A stretch of 9,250 bases of DNA from CAYZXT01 sp964482515 (GCA_964482515.1 CAYZXT010000060.1:1-9250); one strand, 5' to 3'. Positions 1 through 5,297 are shown, counted from the first letter of the stretch. Program-made: numbers and translations. Notes: a model not told the origin generated them from the letters alone.

Positions 1-29
1 TGAGATTGCTTCGCTTTGCTCGCAATGAC
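1..29. repeat. Palindromic intergenic repeat (ATTGC/GCAAT stem)
   Basis: The dyad pairs ATTGC (5-9) with GCAAT (22-26) around a TTCGCTTTGCTC-type centre, and it ends in AATGAC. It differs in stem from the ATTCCGGC palindromes elsewhere in the window but shares their (A)ATGAC border. Repeats of this look are common between genes in many GC-rich Gram-negative and uncultivated bacteria (from memory). Its left border may lie outside the window. Confidence 0.55.
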
Positions 30-38
30 TGCGAACAT

Positions 39-67
39 GGATTCCGGCTAGAGGCATGCCGGAATGA
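39..67. repeat. ATTCCGGC palindrome downstream of pyrC
   Basis: ATTCCGGC (41-48) pairs perfectly with GCCGGAAT (58-65) around a 9-nt loop (49-57), preceded by GG and followed by GAC. It is the same family as the elements at 2027-2053 and 6737-6763, but the usual TTTC/GAAA loop is replaced by a longer one. It lies six bases beyond the pyrC stop. Seen from the gene it has no T-run, so it does not look like an intrinsic terminator. Confidence 0.8.
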
Positions 68-73
68 CGAGCG

Positions 74-1399
74 TTAGACAGACCTTAGAACATCCTTCCG
101 AAACACAACTCTTCCATCCACCAGCACCGCCTGCGGGAAGCCGCGGAGGGTCCATCCGAAAAATGGCGAATTCTGGCTTTTGGAGGAGAAGGAGATCATC
201 TTGCGTTCTTCGCCGGGGTCGATCACGGTGACGTCGGCGGCGGCGCCGTCGCTCAGGTGTCCCAGGTCCAGGTTCAGGATCTTCGCCGGGGTCAGGGAGA
301 TGCGCTTCACGGCTTCGGTCCAGGAGAGGATCCCTTTTTCGATGAGCTGCATGATGGTGAGGGGCAAAAGCGTTTCCAGACCGGTGATGCCGAAGGGCGC
401 GGCGGAGAACTCCACTTCCTTCGAGGCCTTGGTGTGGGGCGCGTGGTCCGAGGCGATGACGTCGATGGTGCCGTCGGCCAGGCCCTGGAGCACGGCGTCG
501 CGGTCGTCGGCGGCGCGCAGCGGCGGGTTCATCTTCGCGTTGGTGCCGTAGAGGGTGACGGCGTCTTCCGTCAGCGTGAAATGGTGGGGCGTGGCTTCGG
601 CCGTGACCTTCACGCCGCGTTTCTTGGCTTCGCGCACCAGGGACACGGACTCCCGCGTGGAGATGTGGGCCAGGTGCAGGCGCGCGCCGGTCAGTTCCGC
701 CAGCGCGATGTTCCGCGCCACGGCCACGGACTCGGCCTGGCAGGGGATCCCCTTGTAGCCGAGCTTCGTGGAGAGCGAGCCTTCGTTCATCACGCCGTCC
801 GCCATGAGCGCGGCGTCTTCGGAATGCTCGATCAGAGTGATGTCGAAAAGCTTGATGTATTCCAGGGCGCGGCGCATGAGCTGGCTGTTGGAGACGGGCG
901 AACCGTCGTCGGAGATCGCGACGCAGCCGGCTTTGACCAGCGCGCCGATCTCGGCCATGGACTGGCCCGCGCGGTTCACGGTGATGGCGCCGATGGGAAA
1001 CACCTTGACCGACGCGGTCTGGGCGGCCTTGCGCCGGACAAACTCGATGTGGGACGGCGTGTCCAGCGGCGGCTCGGTGTTGGGCATGCAGGCCACGGTG
1101 GTCACTCCGCCCGCGGCCGCGGCGCGCGTTCCGGTCTCGATCGTTTCCGCGTTCTCGCGGCCCGGCTCCCGCAAATGCACGTGCATGTCCACCAGGCCCG
1201 GCACGACGACCATCCCCTTGGCTTCCAGGACCGGCGTCCCTTCCGTGGCCTTCAAGCCCCGCGACACGCGGGCGATCTTGCCGTTCTCGATCAAAACGTC
1301 CATCTCCCCGTCGCGTCCGTTGGCGGGGTCCACCACGCGGCCGCCGCGGATGAGAAGGGTGTCGGTCTGAACGTCGGTTTTCTTCGGTGATGAGCTCAT
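74..1399 (-). CDS. pyrC: Dihydroorotase
   Basis: Cytosolic zinc enzyme that cyclises N-carbamoyl-aspartate to dihydroorotate, the third step of UMP synthesis, acting directly on the product of the PyrB encoded upstream. The 441 residues form an amidohydrolase barrel of the long bacterial class. The first metal-binding motif is DMHVHLREPG (H73, H75). D164/D165 in AISDDG, H192 in EHSED, H245 in AHISTRES and D318 in ASDHAPH match the remaining ligands and catalytic Asp. NPPLR (291-295) and TPHHFTLT (270-277) are family substrate-loop motifs. All key residues are present, so it should be an active enzyme and not the inactive PyrC-prime found beside some ATCases. The ATG at 1399 is backed by an AGGA (1405-1408) five bases upstream; the stop is TAA. 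It is separated from pyrB by the GIY-YIG gene and repeats, which probably entered an older pyrR-pyrB-pyrC operon. Confidence 0.96.
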   Translation of the reverse strand: MSSSPKKTDVQTDTLLIRGGRVVDPANGRDGEMDVLIENGKIARVSRGLKATEGTPVLEAKGMVVVPGLVDMHVHLREPGRENAETIETGTRAAAAGGVTTVACMPNTEPPLDTPSHIEFVRRKAAQTASVKVFPIGAITVNRAGQSMAEIGALVKAGCVAISDDGSPVSNSQLMRRALEYIKLFDITLIEHSEDAALMADGVMNEGSLSTKLGYKGIPCQAESVAVARNIALAELTGARLHLAHISTRESVSLVREAKKRGVKVTAEATPHHFTLTEDAVTLYGTNAKMNPPLRAADDRDAVLQGLADGTIDVIASDHAPHTKASKEVEFSAAPFGITGLETLLPLTIMQLIEKGILSWTEAVKRISLTPAKILNLDLGHLSDGAAADVTVIDPGEERKMISFSSKSQNSPFFGWTLRGFPQAVLVDGRVVFRKDVLRSV

Positions 1400-1404
1400 A
1401 GTTT

Positions 1405-1408
1405 TCCT
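1405..1408 (-). promoter_or_regulatory. Ribosome binding site of pyrC
   Basis: On the minus strand AGGA lies five bases before the ATG at 1399. This supports that start and shows that pyrC can be translated independently despite the inserted DNA upstream. Confidence 0.6.
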
Positions 1409-1419
1409 GCCTTCAGGTT

Positions 1420-1596
1420 GTCACCCCGGCGAAAGCCGGGGNNNNNNNNNNNNNNNNNNNNNNNNNNNNNNNNNNNNNNNNNNNNNNNNNNNNNNNNNNN
1501 NNNNNNNNNNNNNNNNNNNNNNNNNNNNNNNNNNNNNNNNNTCCAGATCATTGAGTGAGACAACCCATTCTGGATACCGGCTTCCGCCGGTATGAC
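1420..1596. repeat. Inverted palindrome doublet interrupted by assembly gap
   Basis: The left half starts GTCACCCC and forms CCCCGGC (1424-1430)/GCCGGGG (1435-1441) with a GAAA loop. It is cut by the N run and resumes with TCCAG at 1542-1546. A 23-nt spacer follows, then a right half at 1570-1596 with ATACCGGC/GCCGGTAT stems and a TTCC loop, ending GTATGAC. The halves are mirror images in layout (GTC-stem-TCCAG against CTGGA-stem-GAC), like REP doublets. Positions 1542-1596 are identical, base for base over 55 bp, to 1659-1713. Confidence 0.75.
1442..1541. other. Assembly gap of exactly 100 N
   Basis: A run of 100 N, the usual placeholder for a gap of unknown size. The 22 bases before it and the 5 after it add up to one complete 27-base half-palindrome. 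The real gap may therefore be about zero, or may hold further copies of the repeat. No gene content can be inferred here. Confidence 0.97.
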
Positions 1597-1636
1597 ATCT
1601 TTAAAAATAAATCACAACTCGGCATTCTGCTTTGTC

Positions 1637-1713
1637 GTCTCCCCGGCGAAAGCAGGGGTCCAGATCATTGAGTGAGACAACCCATTCTGGATACCGGCTT
1701 CCGCCGGTATGAC
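1637..1713. repeat. Second inverted palindrome doublet, next to GIY-YIG stop
   Basis: The left half (1637-1663) has GTCT, then CCCCGGC/GCAGGGG with a GAAA loop and one stem mismatch, then TCCAG. The spacer is 1664-1686. The right half (1687-1713) is CTGG, ATACCGGC/GCCGGTAT with a TTCC loop, then GAC. Positions 1659-1713 repeat 1542-1596 exactly, offset by 117 bp, while the flanking bases differ. The 40-nt stretch between the doublets (1597-1636) is AT-rich and holds no recognisable gene. The element ends three bases from the GIY-YIG stop codon. Confidence 0.85.
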
Positions 1714-1716
1714 GTC

Positions 1717-2019
1717 TCAAAACAATTCAGAATACAAATCCTTCCAAGTTGGATTATTCTCTTCAATCAACTCGAGCTTCCACTTCCGTTTCCATTCCTT
1801 GATATCTTTTTCACACTTGATGGCTGATTCCATATTGGGATGAACTTGATACCAAACCAGCGTGTGAACTTTATAGCGTTTGGTGAATCCTTCAACTATA
1901 TCGTTCTTGTGTTCCCAGACTCTTTTTAGAAGATCGGACGTGACACCGACATAAAGTGTTCCATTTCGTTCGCTAGCCAATATATACACACATGGAATAT
2001 TGTCAGTTAACGAACCCAT
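1717..2019 (-). CDS. Small single-domain GIY-YIG endonuclease
   Basis: The 100-residue protein is essentially one GIY-YIG nuclease domain of the stand-alone kind (COG2827-like). VYIL (11-14) is the GIY element and LYVGVT (22-27) the YIG element, with Y12 and Y23 as the two motif tyrosines. R33 and H37 follow in DLLKRVWEHK, E70 is the likely metal-binding glutamate in CEKDIKEWKR, and NPTWKDL (89-95) is a conserved tail. No DNA-binding domain is fused. The family cleaves DNA; the target of this member is unknown. The gene is clearly AT-richer (about 40% GC by eye) than the pyr and pur genes around it, which suggests acquisition. No Shine-Dalgarno is visible before the ATG at 2019. A palindrome ends 7 bases upstream of the start and another begins 3 bases beyond the TGA stop. 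It interrupts pyrB-pyrC, and no link to pyrimidine synthesis is evident. Confidence 0.9.
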   Translation of the reverse strand: MGSLTDNIPCVYILASERNGTLYVGVTSDLLKRVWEHKNDIVEGFTKRYKVHTLVWYQVHPNMESAIKCEKDIKEWKRKWKLELIEENNPTWKDLYSELF

Positions 2020-2026
2020 AAATCAA

Positions 2027-2053
2027 CTGGATTCCGGCTTTCGCCGGAATGAC
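2027..2053. repeat. ATTCCGGC palindrome between pyrB and GIY-YIG gene
   Basis: Perfect 8-bp stem ATTCCGGC (2031-2038)/GCCGGAAT (2043-2050) with a TTTC loop, bordered by CTGG and GAC. It begins two bases after the pyrB TAG and ends seven bases before the GIY-YIG ATG. It therefore fills nearly the whole junction and would form a hairpin in the leader of the nuclease message, where a ribosome binding site is expected. Confidence 0.9.
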
Positions 2054-2055
2054 AT

Positions 2056-3042
2056 CTACGACATCTTCCCCAGCGCGCTGATCTCCGATTTCTTGGCGCG
2101 GGACATGGCTTCATCCGAAGCCAAACCTTCGCGGCCGGAGAAGAGGAAGAGCACGGCCATGCGGATGGCGATGCCGTTGGTGACTTGCTCGAGGATGACC
2201 GAGCGCGGGCCGTCCGCCACTTCCGAGGAAATCTCCACGCCGCGGTTCATGGGGCCGGGATGGAGCACGAGGCAGTCCGGCTTGGTGAGGCGGAGCTTGT
2301 CCGCGGTCACGCCGTAAAGGGACGTGTATTCGCGCAACGACGGGAAGAGATGTTCCTGCATGCGCTCGCGCTGCAGGCGGAGCACGTTCACCACGTCCGC
2401 GCCTTCAAGCGCTTCATCCAGCTTGTAGCAGACGCGCACCTTGCAGCCGAAGGCGGACTCCACTTCCGACGGGATCAGGGTCGCCGGGCCGCAGAGCGTG
2501 ATGTTCGCGCCGAGCTTGCCGAGGCACCACATGTTGGACCGCGCCACCCGCGAATGGAGGATGTCGCCCACGATGGTGACGTTGAGGCCCTCGATCTTTT
2601 TCTTCTTTTCCAAAATAGTGAACGTGTCCAGCAAACCCTGGGTCGGGTGCTCGTGGGAACCGTCGCCCGCGTTGATCACGTGGGCCTTGATCTGGTCCGC
2701 GATCAGGTAGGGCGCGCCGGAGGTGGCGTGGCGCAGCACGATGAAGTCCACCTTCATGGCTTCCAGGGTCTTGGCGGTGTCGAGGAGGGATTCCCCCTTG
2801 GTGACGGAGCTGGTGGAGATGGAGATGTTGATGACGTCGGCGGAAAGCCGCATGGCGGCGAGTTCGAAGGAGGTGCGGGTGCGGGTGGAGGCTTCGTAGA
2901 AGACGAGGGCGACCGTCTTTCCGCGGAGCGCCGGGATCTTCTTGATCGACCGCGTGAACAGCGACTTCATGGGCTGGGCGGTCTCCAGGATGCGTTCGAT
3001 CTGCAGGCGGGACAGGTGCTCTAGGCCGATGAGATCTTTCAA
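2056..3042 (-). CDS. pyrB: Aspartate carbamoyltransferase catalytic subunit
   Basis: Transfers the carbamoyl group of carbamoyl phosphate to aspartate, the committed step of pyrimidine synthesis, in the cytosol as a trimer-based enzyme. About 328 residues. The carbamoyl-phosphate loop STRTR is at 52-56 (as YEASTRTR instead of the common FEPSTRTR). The 80s loop SSVTKGES has K82. RH is at 104-105, HPTQ at 132-135, GDILHSRVARSN at about 159-170, the aspartate-binding RLQ at about 221-223, and HPGPMNRG at about 260-267. All catalytic residues are present. I chose the TTG at 3040-3042 as start: it gives MKDLIGLEHLS, the normal family N-terminus, overlaps the pyrR stop as TTGA, and has GGGAGGT just upstream. 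The next in-frame ATG would remove a needed helix. No pyrI-like regulatory chain is present in the window. Confidence 0.94.
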   Translation of the reverse strand: MKDLIGLEHLSRLQIERILETAQPMKSLFTRSIKKIPALRGKTVALVFYEASTRTRTSFELAAMRLSADVINISISTSSVTKGESLLDTAKTLEAMKVDFIVLRHATSGAPYLIADQIKAHVINAGDGSHEHPTQGLLDTFTILEKKKKIEGLNVTIVGDILHSRVARSNMWCLGKLGANITLCGPATLIPSEVESAFGCKVRVCYKLDEALEGADVVNVLRLQRERMQEHLFPSLREYTSLYGVTADKLRLTKPDCLVLHPGPMNRGVEISSEVADGPRSVILEQVTNGIAIRMAVLFLFSGREGLASDEAMSRAKKSEISALGKMS

Positions 3043-3614
3043 ATGACCTCCCGTGCGGTGGATTTTTTTCCGGTCGTCATCCAGACGGCGTCCTCGCCGT
3101 CGATCTCCTCGAGGTGGACCTCCACGGTGTCCTTGGGCGACGTGACCAGCGTTTCTCCGACGAAATCGGGGGCGATGGGAAGCTCGCGGCTGCCGCGGTC
3201 CACGAGGACGGCGAGGTAGACGCGGCGCGGGCGGCCGAAGTCCATCAGTTGGTCCAGGGCGCTGCGGATCGTGCGGCCGGTGTAGAGCACGTCGTCGATC
3301 AGATAAATATCTTTGTCGCTGATGTCGAAGGGGAGTTCGGTGTCGTGGACGATGGGGTGGAGCGCGATGTCGCTCATGTCGTCGCGGTAGAAAGTGATGT
3401 CGAGGGCGCCGACGGCCGGGGACTCGCCGCCGCGCTCGCCGAGGTTTTGGGAGAGGCGCTTCGCGAGGGAGACGCCGCGGCGCTGGATGCCGACCAGGGC
3501 CCACTCGGACTTGGACTCGCGGGTCTTCTTGAGGATGGCTTCCGTCAATTTGTCCACCGCGGCCCGCACCTGGGCCTGGGTGAAGACTTTTTTGCCGAAC
3601 TTGGAACCGGTCAT
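3039..3614 (-). CDS. pyrR: PyrR: uracil phosphoribosyltransferase / pyr regulator
   Basis: Type I phosphoribosyltransferase-fold protein of 191 residues, the usual PyrR size. In Bacillus-type bacteria PyrR binds pyr mRNA in response to UMP and also makes UMP from uracil and PRPP. Visible here are GIQRRG (42-47, pyrophosphate loop), ITFYRDDMSD (73-82), the PRPP motif LIDDVLYTGRT (105-115) and VDRGSRELPIAPDFVG (138-153). The ATG at 3614 is chosen because GAGGAG (3619-3624) lies four bases upstream. A longer reading to 3671 would only translate the intergenic repeat (NPHSAIRN-like residues). Compared from memory with B. subtilis PyrR, several basic or polar RNA-contact positions differ, and no PyrR-binding loop is seen upstream. 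The enzyme role is therefore safer than the attenuator role. Placement directly before pyrB matches pyrR-pyrB operons elsewhere. Confidence 0.93.
   Translation of the reverse strand: MTGSKFGKKVFTQAQVRAAVDKLTEAILKKTRESKSEWALVGIQRRGVSLAKRLSQNLGERGGESPAVGALDITFYRDDMSDIALHPIVHDTELPFDISDKDIYLIDDVLYTGRTIRSALDQLMDFGRPRRVYLAVLVDRGSRELPIAPDFVGETLVTSPKDTVEVHLEEIDGEDAVWMTTGKKSTAREVI
3046..3052 (-). promoter_or_regulatory. Strong ribosome binding site deciding pyrB TTG start
   Basis: On the minus strand GGGAGGT lies inside the last codons of pyrR, three bases before the TTG at 3042. Together with the TTGA stop/start overlap it fixes the non-ATG start of pyrB and implies translational coupling to pyrR. 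Confidence 0.75.
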
Positions 3615-3618
3615 GTAG

Positions 3619-3624
3619 CTCCTC
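3619..3624 (-). promoter_or_regulatory. Ribosome binding site of pyrR
   Basis: GAGGAG on the minus strand, four bases before the ATG at 3614. It supports the shorter pyrR start over upstream in-frame codons that run through the repeat. Confidence 0.7.
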
Positions 3625-3632
3625 TTGCAATT

Positions 3633-3737
3633 GCGGATTGCGGAATGCGGATTGCGGAATGATTCCCGCAAAACCCATTCAACCGCGTTTTGATTTTCAT
3701 TTTACACTCCGCAATCCGATATCCGCATTCCGTAATG
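3633..3737. repeat. GCGGATTGCGGAAT tandem and inverted repeat at purD-pyrR junction
   Basis: Two perfect tandem copies of the 14-mer GCGGATTGCGGAAT occupy 3633-3646 and 3647-3660. Inverted, slightly diverged copies lie at 3708-3737. CGGAATGCGGAT (3641-3652) matches ATCCGCATTCCG (3721-3732) over 12 bp, and CGGATTGCGGA (3634-3644) matches TCCGCAATCCG (3708-3718) over 11 bp. The inverted arm is inside the 3' end of purD, the tandem arm inside the pyrR leader, so a large hairpin can form across the purD stop. I see no T-run and no convincing promoter in the 82-nt spacer. Confidence 0.85.
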
Positions 3738-5046
3738 CTCTCGCCGCGATGTCTTTTCGGTAATGGGCGCCTTCAAATTGAACGTCCTTCACGGCGTCGT
3801 AGGCCTTCCGACAGGCGGACTCCAAATCGTTCCCGAGGGCCGTCACGCCCAGCACGCGGCCGCCGGAAGTGGTGATCGCGCCGGAAGCGTTCTTCGCCGT
3901 GCCCGCGTGGAACACCGTCACGTCGGGCCGCGCGGCGGCTTTGTCCAGACCGGCGATGGTTTTCCCCTTCTCGTAGGCGCCGGGATAACCCTTCGCCGTC
4001 AGGACCACGCAGACCGCGGCGCCGGGCTTTTTCTTGAGTTGAACGTCCGACAGTTTTCCATCCACCGCGGCGTTGAAAAGATCGAGCCAGTCGTTTTCCA
4101 CCAGCGGGACGACCACCTGGGTTTCCGGGTCGCCGAAGCGCACGTTGAACTCCAGGACCTGGGGGCCGGAGGGCGGCAGCATCAGCCCGAAGAACACCAC
4201 CCCGCTGTACGGCAGCTTGTCCGCCGCCAGGCCGCGCAGGAACGGCTGGAAGATTTTGGTTTCGATCTCTTTCCAGAGTTCGGGCGTCGCCATCGGGGCC
4301 GGAGCATATGTCCCCATGCCGCCGGTGTTGGGCCCTTCGTCGTTATCAAAGATCCGCTTGTGGTCCTGGGCGGGCGACAGCGGCAGCAGCGTTTTTCCGT
4401 CGCAGAGCGCGATGACGCTGAGCTCGTCGCCCGTGAGGATTTCTTCCAAAATGATCTGATCGCCCGCGGCGCCGAATTCCTTCTTCACCATGGCCGTGGC
4501 GATCGCGGCGACGACTTCATCGCGGTCCTTGCAGACGATCACGCCCTTGCCCGCGGCCAAACCGCTGGCCTTCACCACGCGCATGTTCGGGTTCCACGCC
4601 GGCGCATTCACGTAGGACAGGGCGTCGTCGGCGCTGGTGAAGACCTCGAACCCCGCCGTGGGGATGCCGTGGCGCTTCATGAAGTTCTTGGCAAAGACCT
4701 TGCTGGCTTCCAGCTGCGCCGCGGCTTTGCCCACGCCGAAAACTCGGCCGCCGCTAGGGGCCGTACCGGTTTGTCGGACGGTATGGCCGCCGGCCTCGCG
4801 GATCCAGTCGGCCAGCCCGTCGGCGAGCGGCGCCTCCGGACCCACCACGGTCAAGTCTATCTTTTTTTCCTTGAGGAAGGCCAGGACGGAGGATTTGTCC
4901 AGAGGGAGGTTGACGCAGGTCGCCAGCGAAGCGATGCCCGCGTTGCCGGGCGCGCAGAAGATTTCTTTCACCCGCGGGCTTTTGCGCAGGCCCCAGGCGA
5001 GGGCGTGTTCGCGCCCGCCGCCGCCGATGAGAAGGATATTGGACAT
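3697..5046 (-). CDS. purD: Phosphoribosylamine-glycine ligase (GAR synthetase)
   Basis: ATP-grasp ligase joining glycine to phosphoribosylamine, the second purine step, using the unstable product of PurF encoded just upstream. 449 residues from the ATG at 5046. A TTG two codons earlier is possible, but ATG gives the standard MSNILLIGGGGREHAL start; the Shine-Dalgarno is weak. The N domain carries GGGGREHAL (8-16) and VVGPEAPLADG (67-77). The ATP-grasp part has KAAAQLEASK (107-116), KASGLAAGKGVIV (159-171), SPAQDHKR (224-231), GPNTGGMGTYAP (238-249) and LEFNVRFGDPETQ (298-310). Two oddities stand out. Residues 88-100 (HTVRQTGTAPSGG) are an extra 13-residue block, flanked in the DNA by an 8-bp direct repeat, just before RVFGVGKAAA; family members pass directly from the helix to xVFGPSKAAA. 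The last ~11 residues (RNADIGLRSVK) are coded by the intergenic repeat. VFGVGK replaces the usual VFGPSK. Catalytic motifs otherwise look intact, so I expect function. Confidence 0.95.
   Translation of the reverse strand: MSNILLIGGGGREHALAWGLRKSPRVKEIFCAPGNAGIASLATCVNLPLDKSSVLAFLKEKKIDLTVVGPEAPLADGLADWIREAGGHTVRQTGTAPSGGRVFGVGKAAAQLEASKVFAKNFMKRHGIPTAGFEVFTSADDALSYVNAPAWNPNMRVVKASGLAAGKGVIVCKDRDEVVAAIATAMVKKEFGAAGDQIILEEILTGDELSVIALCDGKTLLPLSPAQDHKRIFDNDEGPNTGGMGTYAPAPMATPELWKEIETKIFQPFLRGLAADKLPYSGVVFFGLMLPPSGPQVLEFNVRFGDPETQVVVPLVENDWLDLFNAAVDGKLSDVQLKKKPGAAVCVVLTAKGYPGAYEKGKTIAGLDKAAARPDVTVFHAGTAKNASGAITTSGGRVLGVTALGNDLESACRKAYDAVKDVQFEGAHYRKDIAARALRNADIGLRSVK
4753..4791. mobile_element. 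39-bp palindromic insertion within purD
   Basis: The direct repeat GGCCGCCG at 4746-4753 and 4785-4792 brackets an extra 39 bp (13 codons, in frame). Within it, GGCCGTACCG (4759-4768) pairs with CGGTATGGCC (4779-4788) around a 10-nt loop, with a single G-T wobble. A hairpin-forming block with short flanking direct repeats and a length divisible by three looks like an inserted palindromic element tolerated inside a protein, comparable in style to Rickettsia palindromic elements. That it is an insertion rests on my knowledge of the PurD family, not on an alignment. Confidence 0.5.
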
Positions 5047-5070
5047 ATTCAATTATCCGGAATGCTCGGG

Positions 5071-5140
5071 GTCCTGTCGCCGGACAGCCCGTCCGTGCTC
5101 GGACCTTCGTCCTGCGCGCGGACTGGGCGCCCAGTCCGAC
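5071..5140. repeat. Cluster of GTCC/GGAC hairpins upstream of purD
   Basis: Several small dyads are packed together: CTGTC (5074-5078)/GACAG (5083-5087); GTCCG (5091-5095)/CGGAC (5100-5104); GTCC (5109-5112)/GGAC (5120-5123); and a perfect 20-bp palindrome at 5119-5138 centred on GGGCGCCC. All share GTCC/GGAC ends, which suggests decayed copies of one element or a folded leader of purD, whose start is at 5046. No open frame here looks real. Confidence 0.65.
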
Positions 5141-5173
5141 GCCACCCCTCGCATGAATTTATAATTCTCAGAA

Positions 5174-5275
5174 AGGCCGGGAGTGGTTTTACGGGGCCTC
5201 ATAAACCGTTGGGGGAAACGGTTTATGAGGAACGAGCGGGGGAGCGAGTGTCCCCGGAAAAACATCTCCCGGCCT
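5174..5275. repeat. 102-bp nested inverted repeat between purF and purD
   Basis: The outer stem is AGGCCGGGAG (5174-5183) with CTCCCGGCCT (5266-5275), 10 bp and perfect. An intermediate stem pairs TTTT and CGGGG (5187-5190, 5192-5196) with CCCCG and AAAA (5252-5256, 5258-5261). The inner hairpin CCTCATAAACCGTT (5197-5210)/AACGGTTTATGAGG (5217-5230) is 14 bp and perfect, with a 6-nt loop. The remaining arm (5231-5251) is unpaired in this fold. It could be a MITE-like element or a structured RNA in the purF-purD message. Beyond the outer stem on the minus strand there is only TTTCT, a poor terminator tail. The rest of the 5047-5297 spacer is the hairpin cluster and AT-rich flanks; I see no small gene in it. 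Confidence 0.8.
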
Positions 5276-5297
5276 GACAATAAAATATGTAGTGGGA

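Noticed and set aside
1542..1713. Two identical 55-bp repeats 62 bp apart, considered as a CRISPR array.
   Set aside because: Only two copies, too long for CRISPR repeats, each containing a dispersed palindrome found elsewhere in the window, and no cas genes.
3615..3671. N-terminal extension of PyrR beginning at 3671.
   Set aside because: The extra residues are a translation of the GCGGATTGCGGAAT repeat, and the downstream ATG has a good ribosome binding site.
2056..3678. A 540-codon open frame covering both pyrR and pyrB, suggesting a PyrR-PyrB fusion.
   Set aside because: Upstream of 3042 it reads pyrR in the wrong frame as Arg/Pro-rich nonsense. PyrR itself is encoded in another frame with intact motifs, so pyrB simply begins at the TTG.
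5157..5190. TATAAA-like hexamer upstream of purD as a promoter.
   Set aside because: No acceptable -35 sequence lies about 17 bp upstream, and it overlaps the stem flank of the 102-bp element, so the evidence is too thin to annotate.
5053..5297. Riboswitch (purine, PRPP or similar) controlling purD.
   Set aside because: The nested stems do not match the conserved cores of these classes that I can recall, and there is no terminator or ribosome-site switch next to them. It is kept only as an unexplained structured element.
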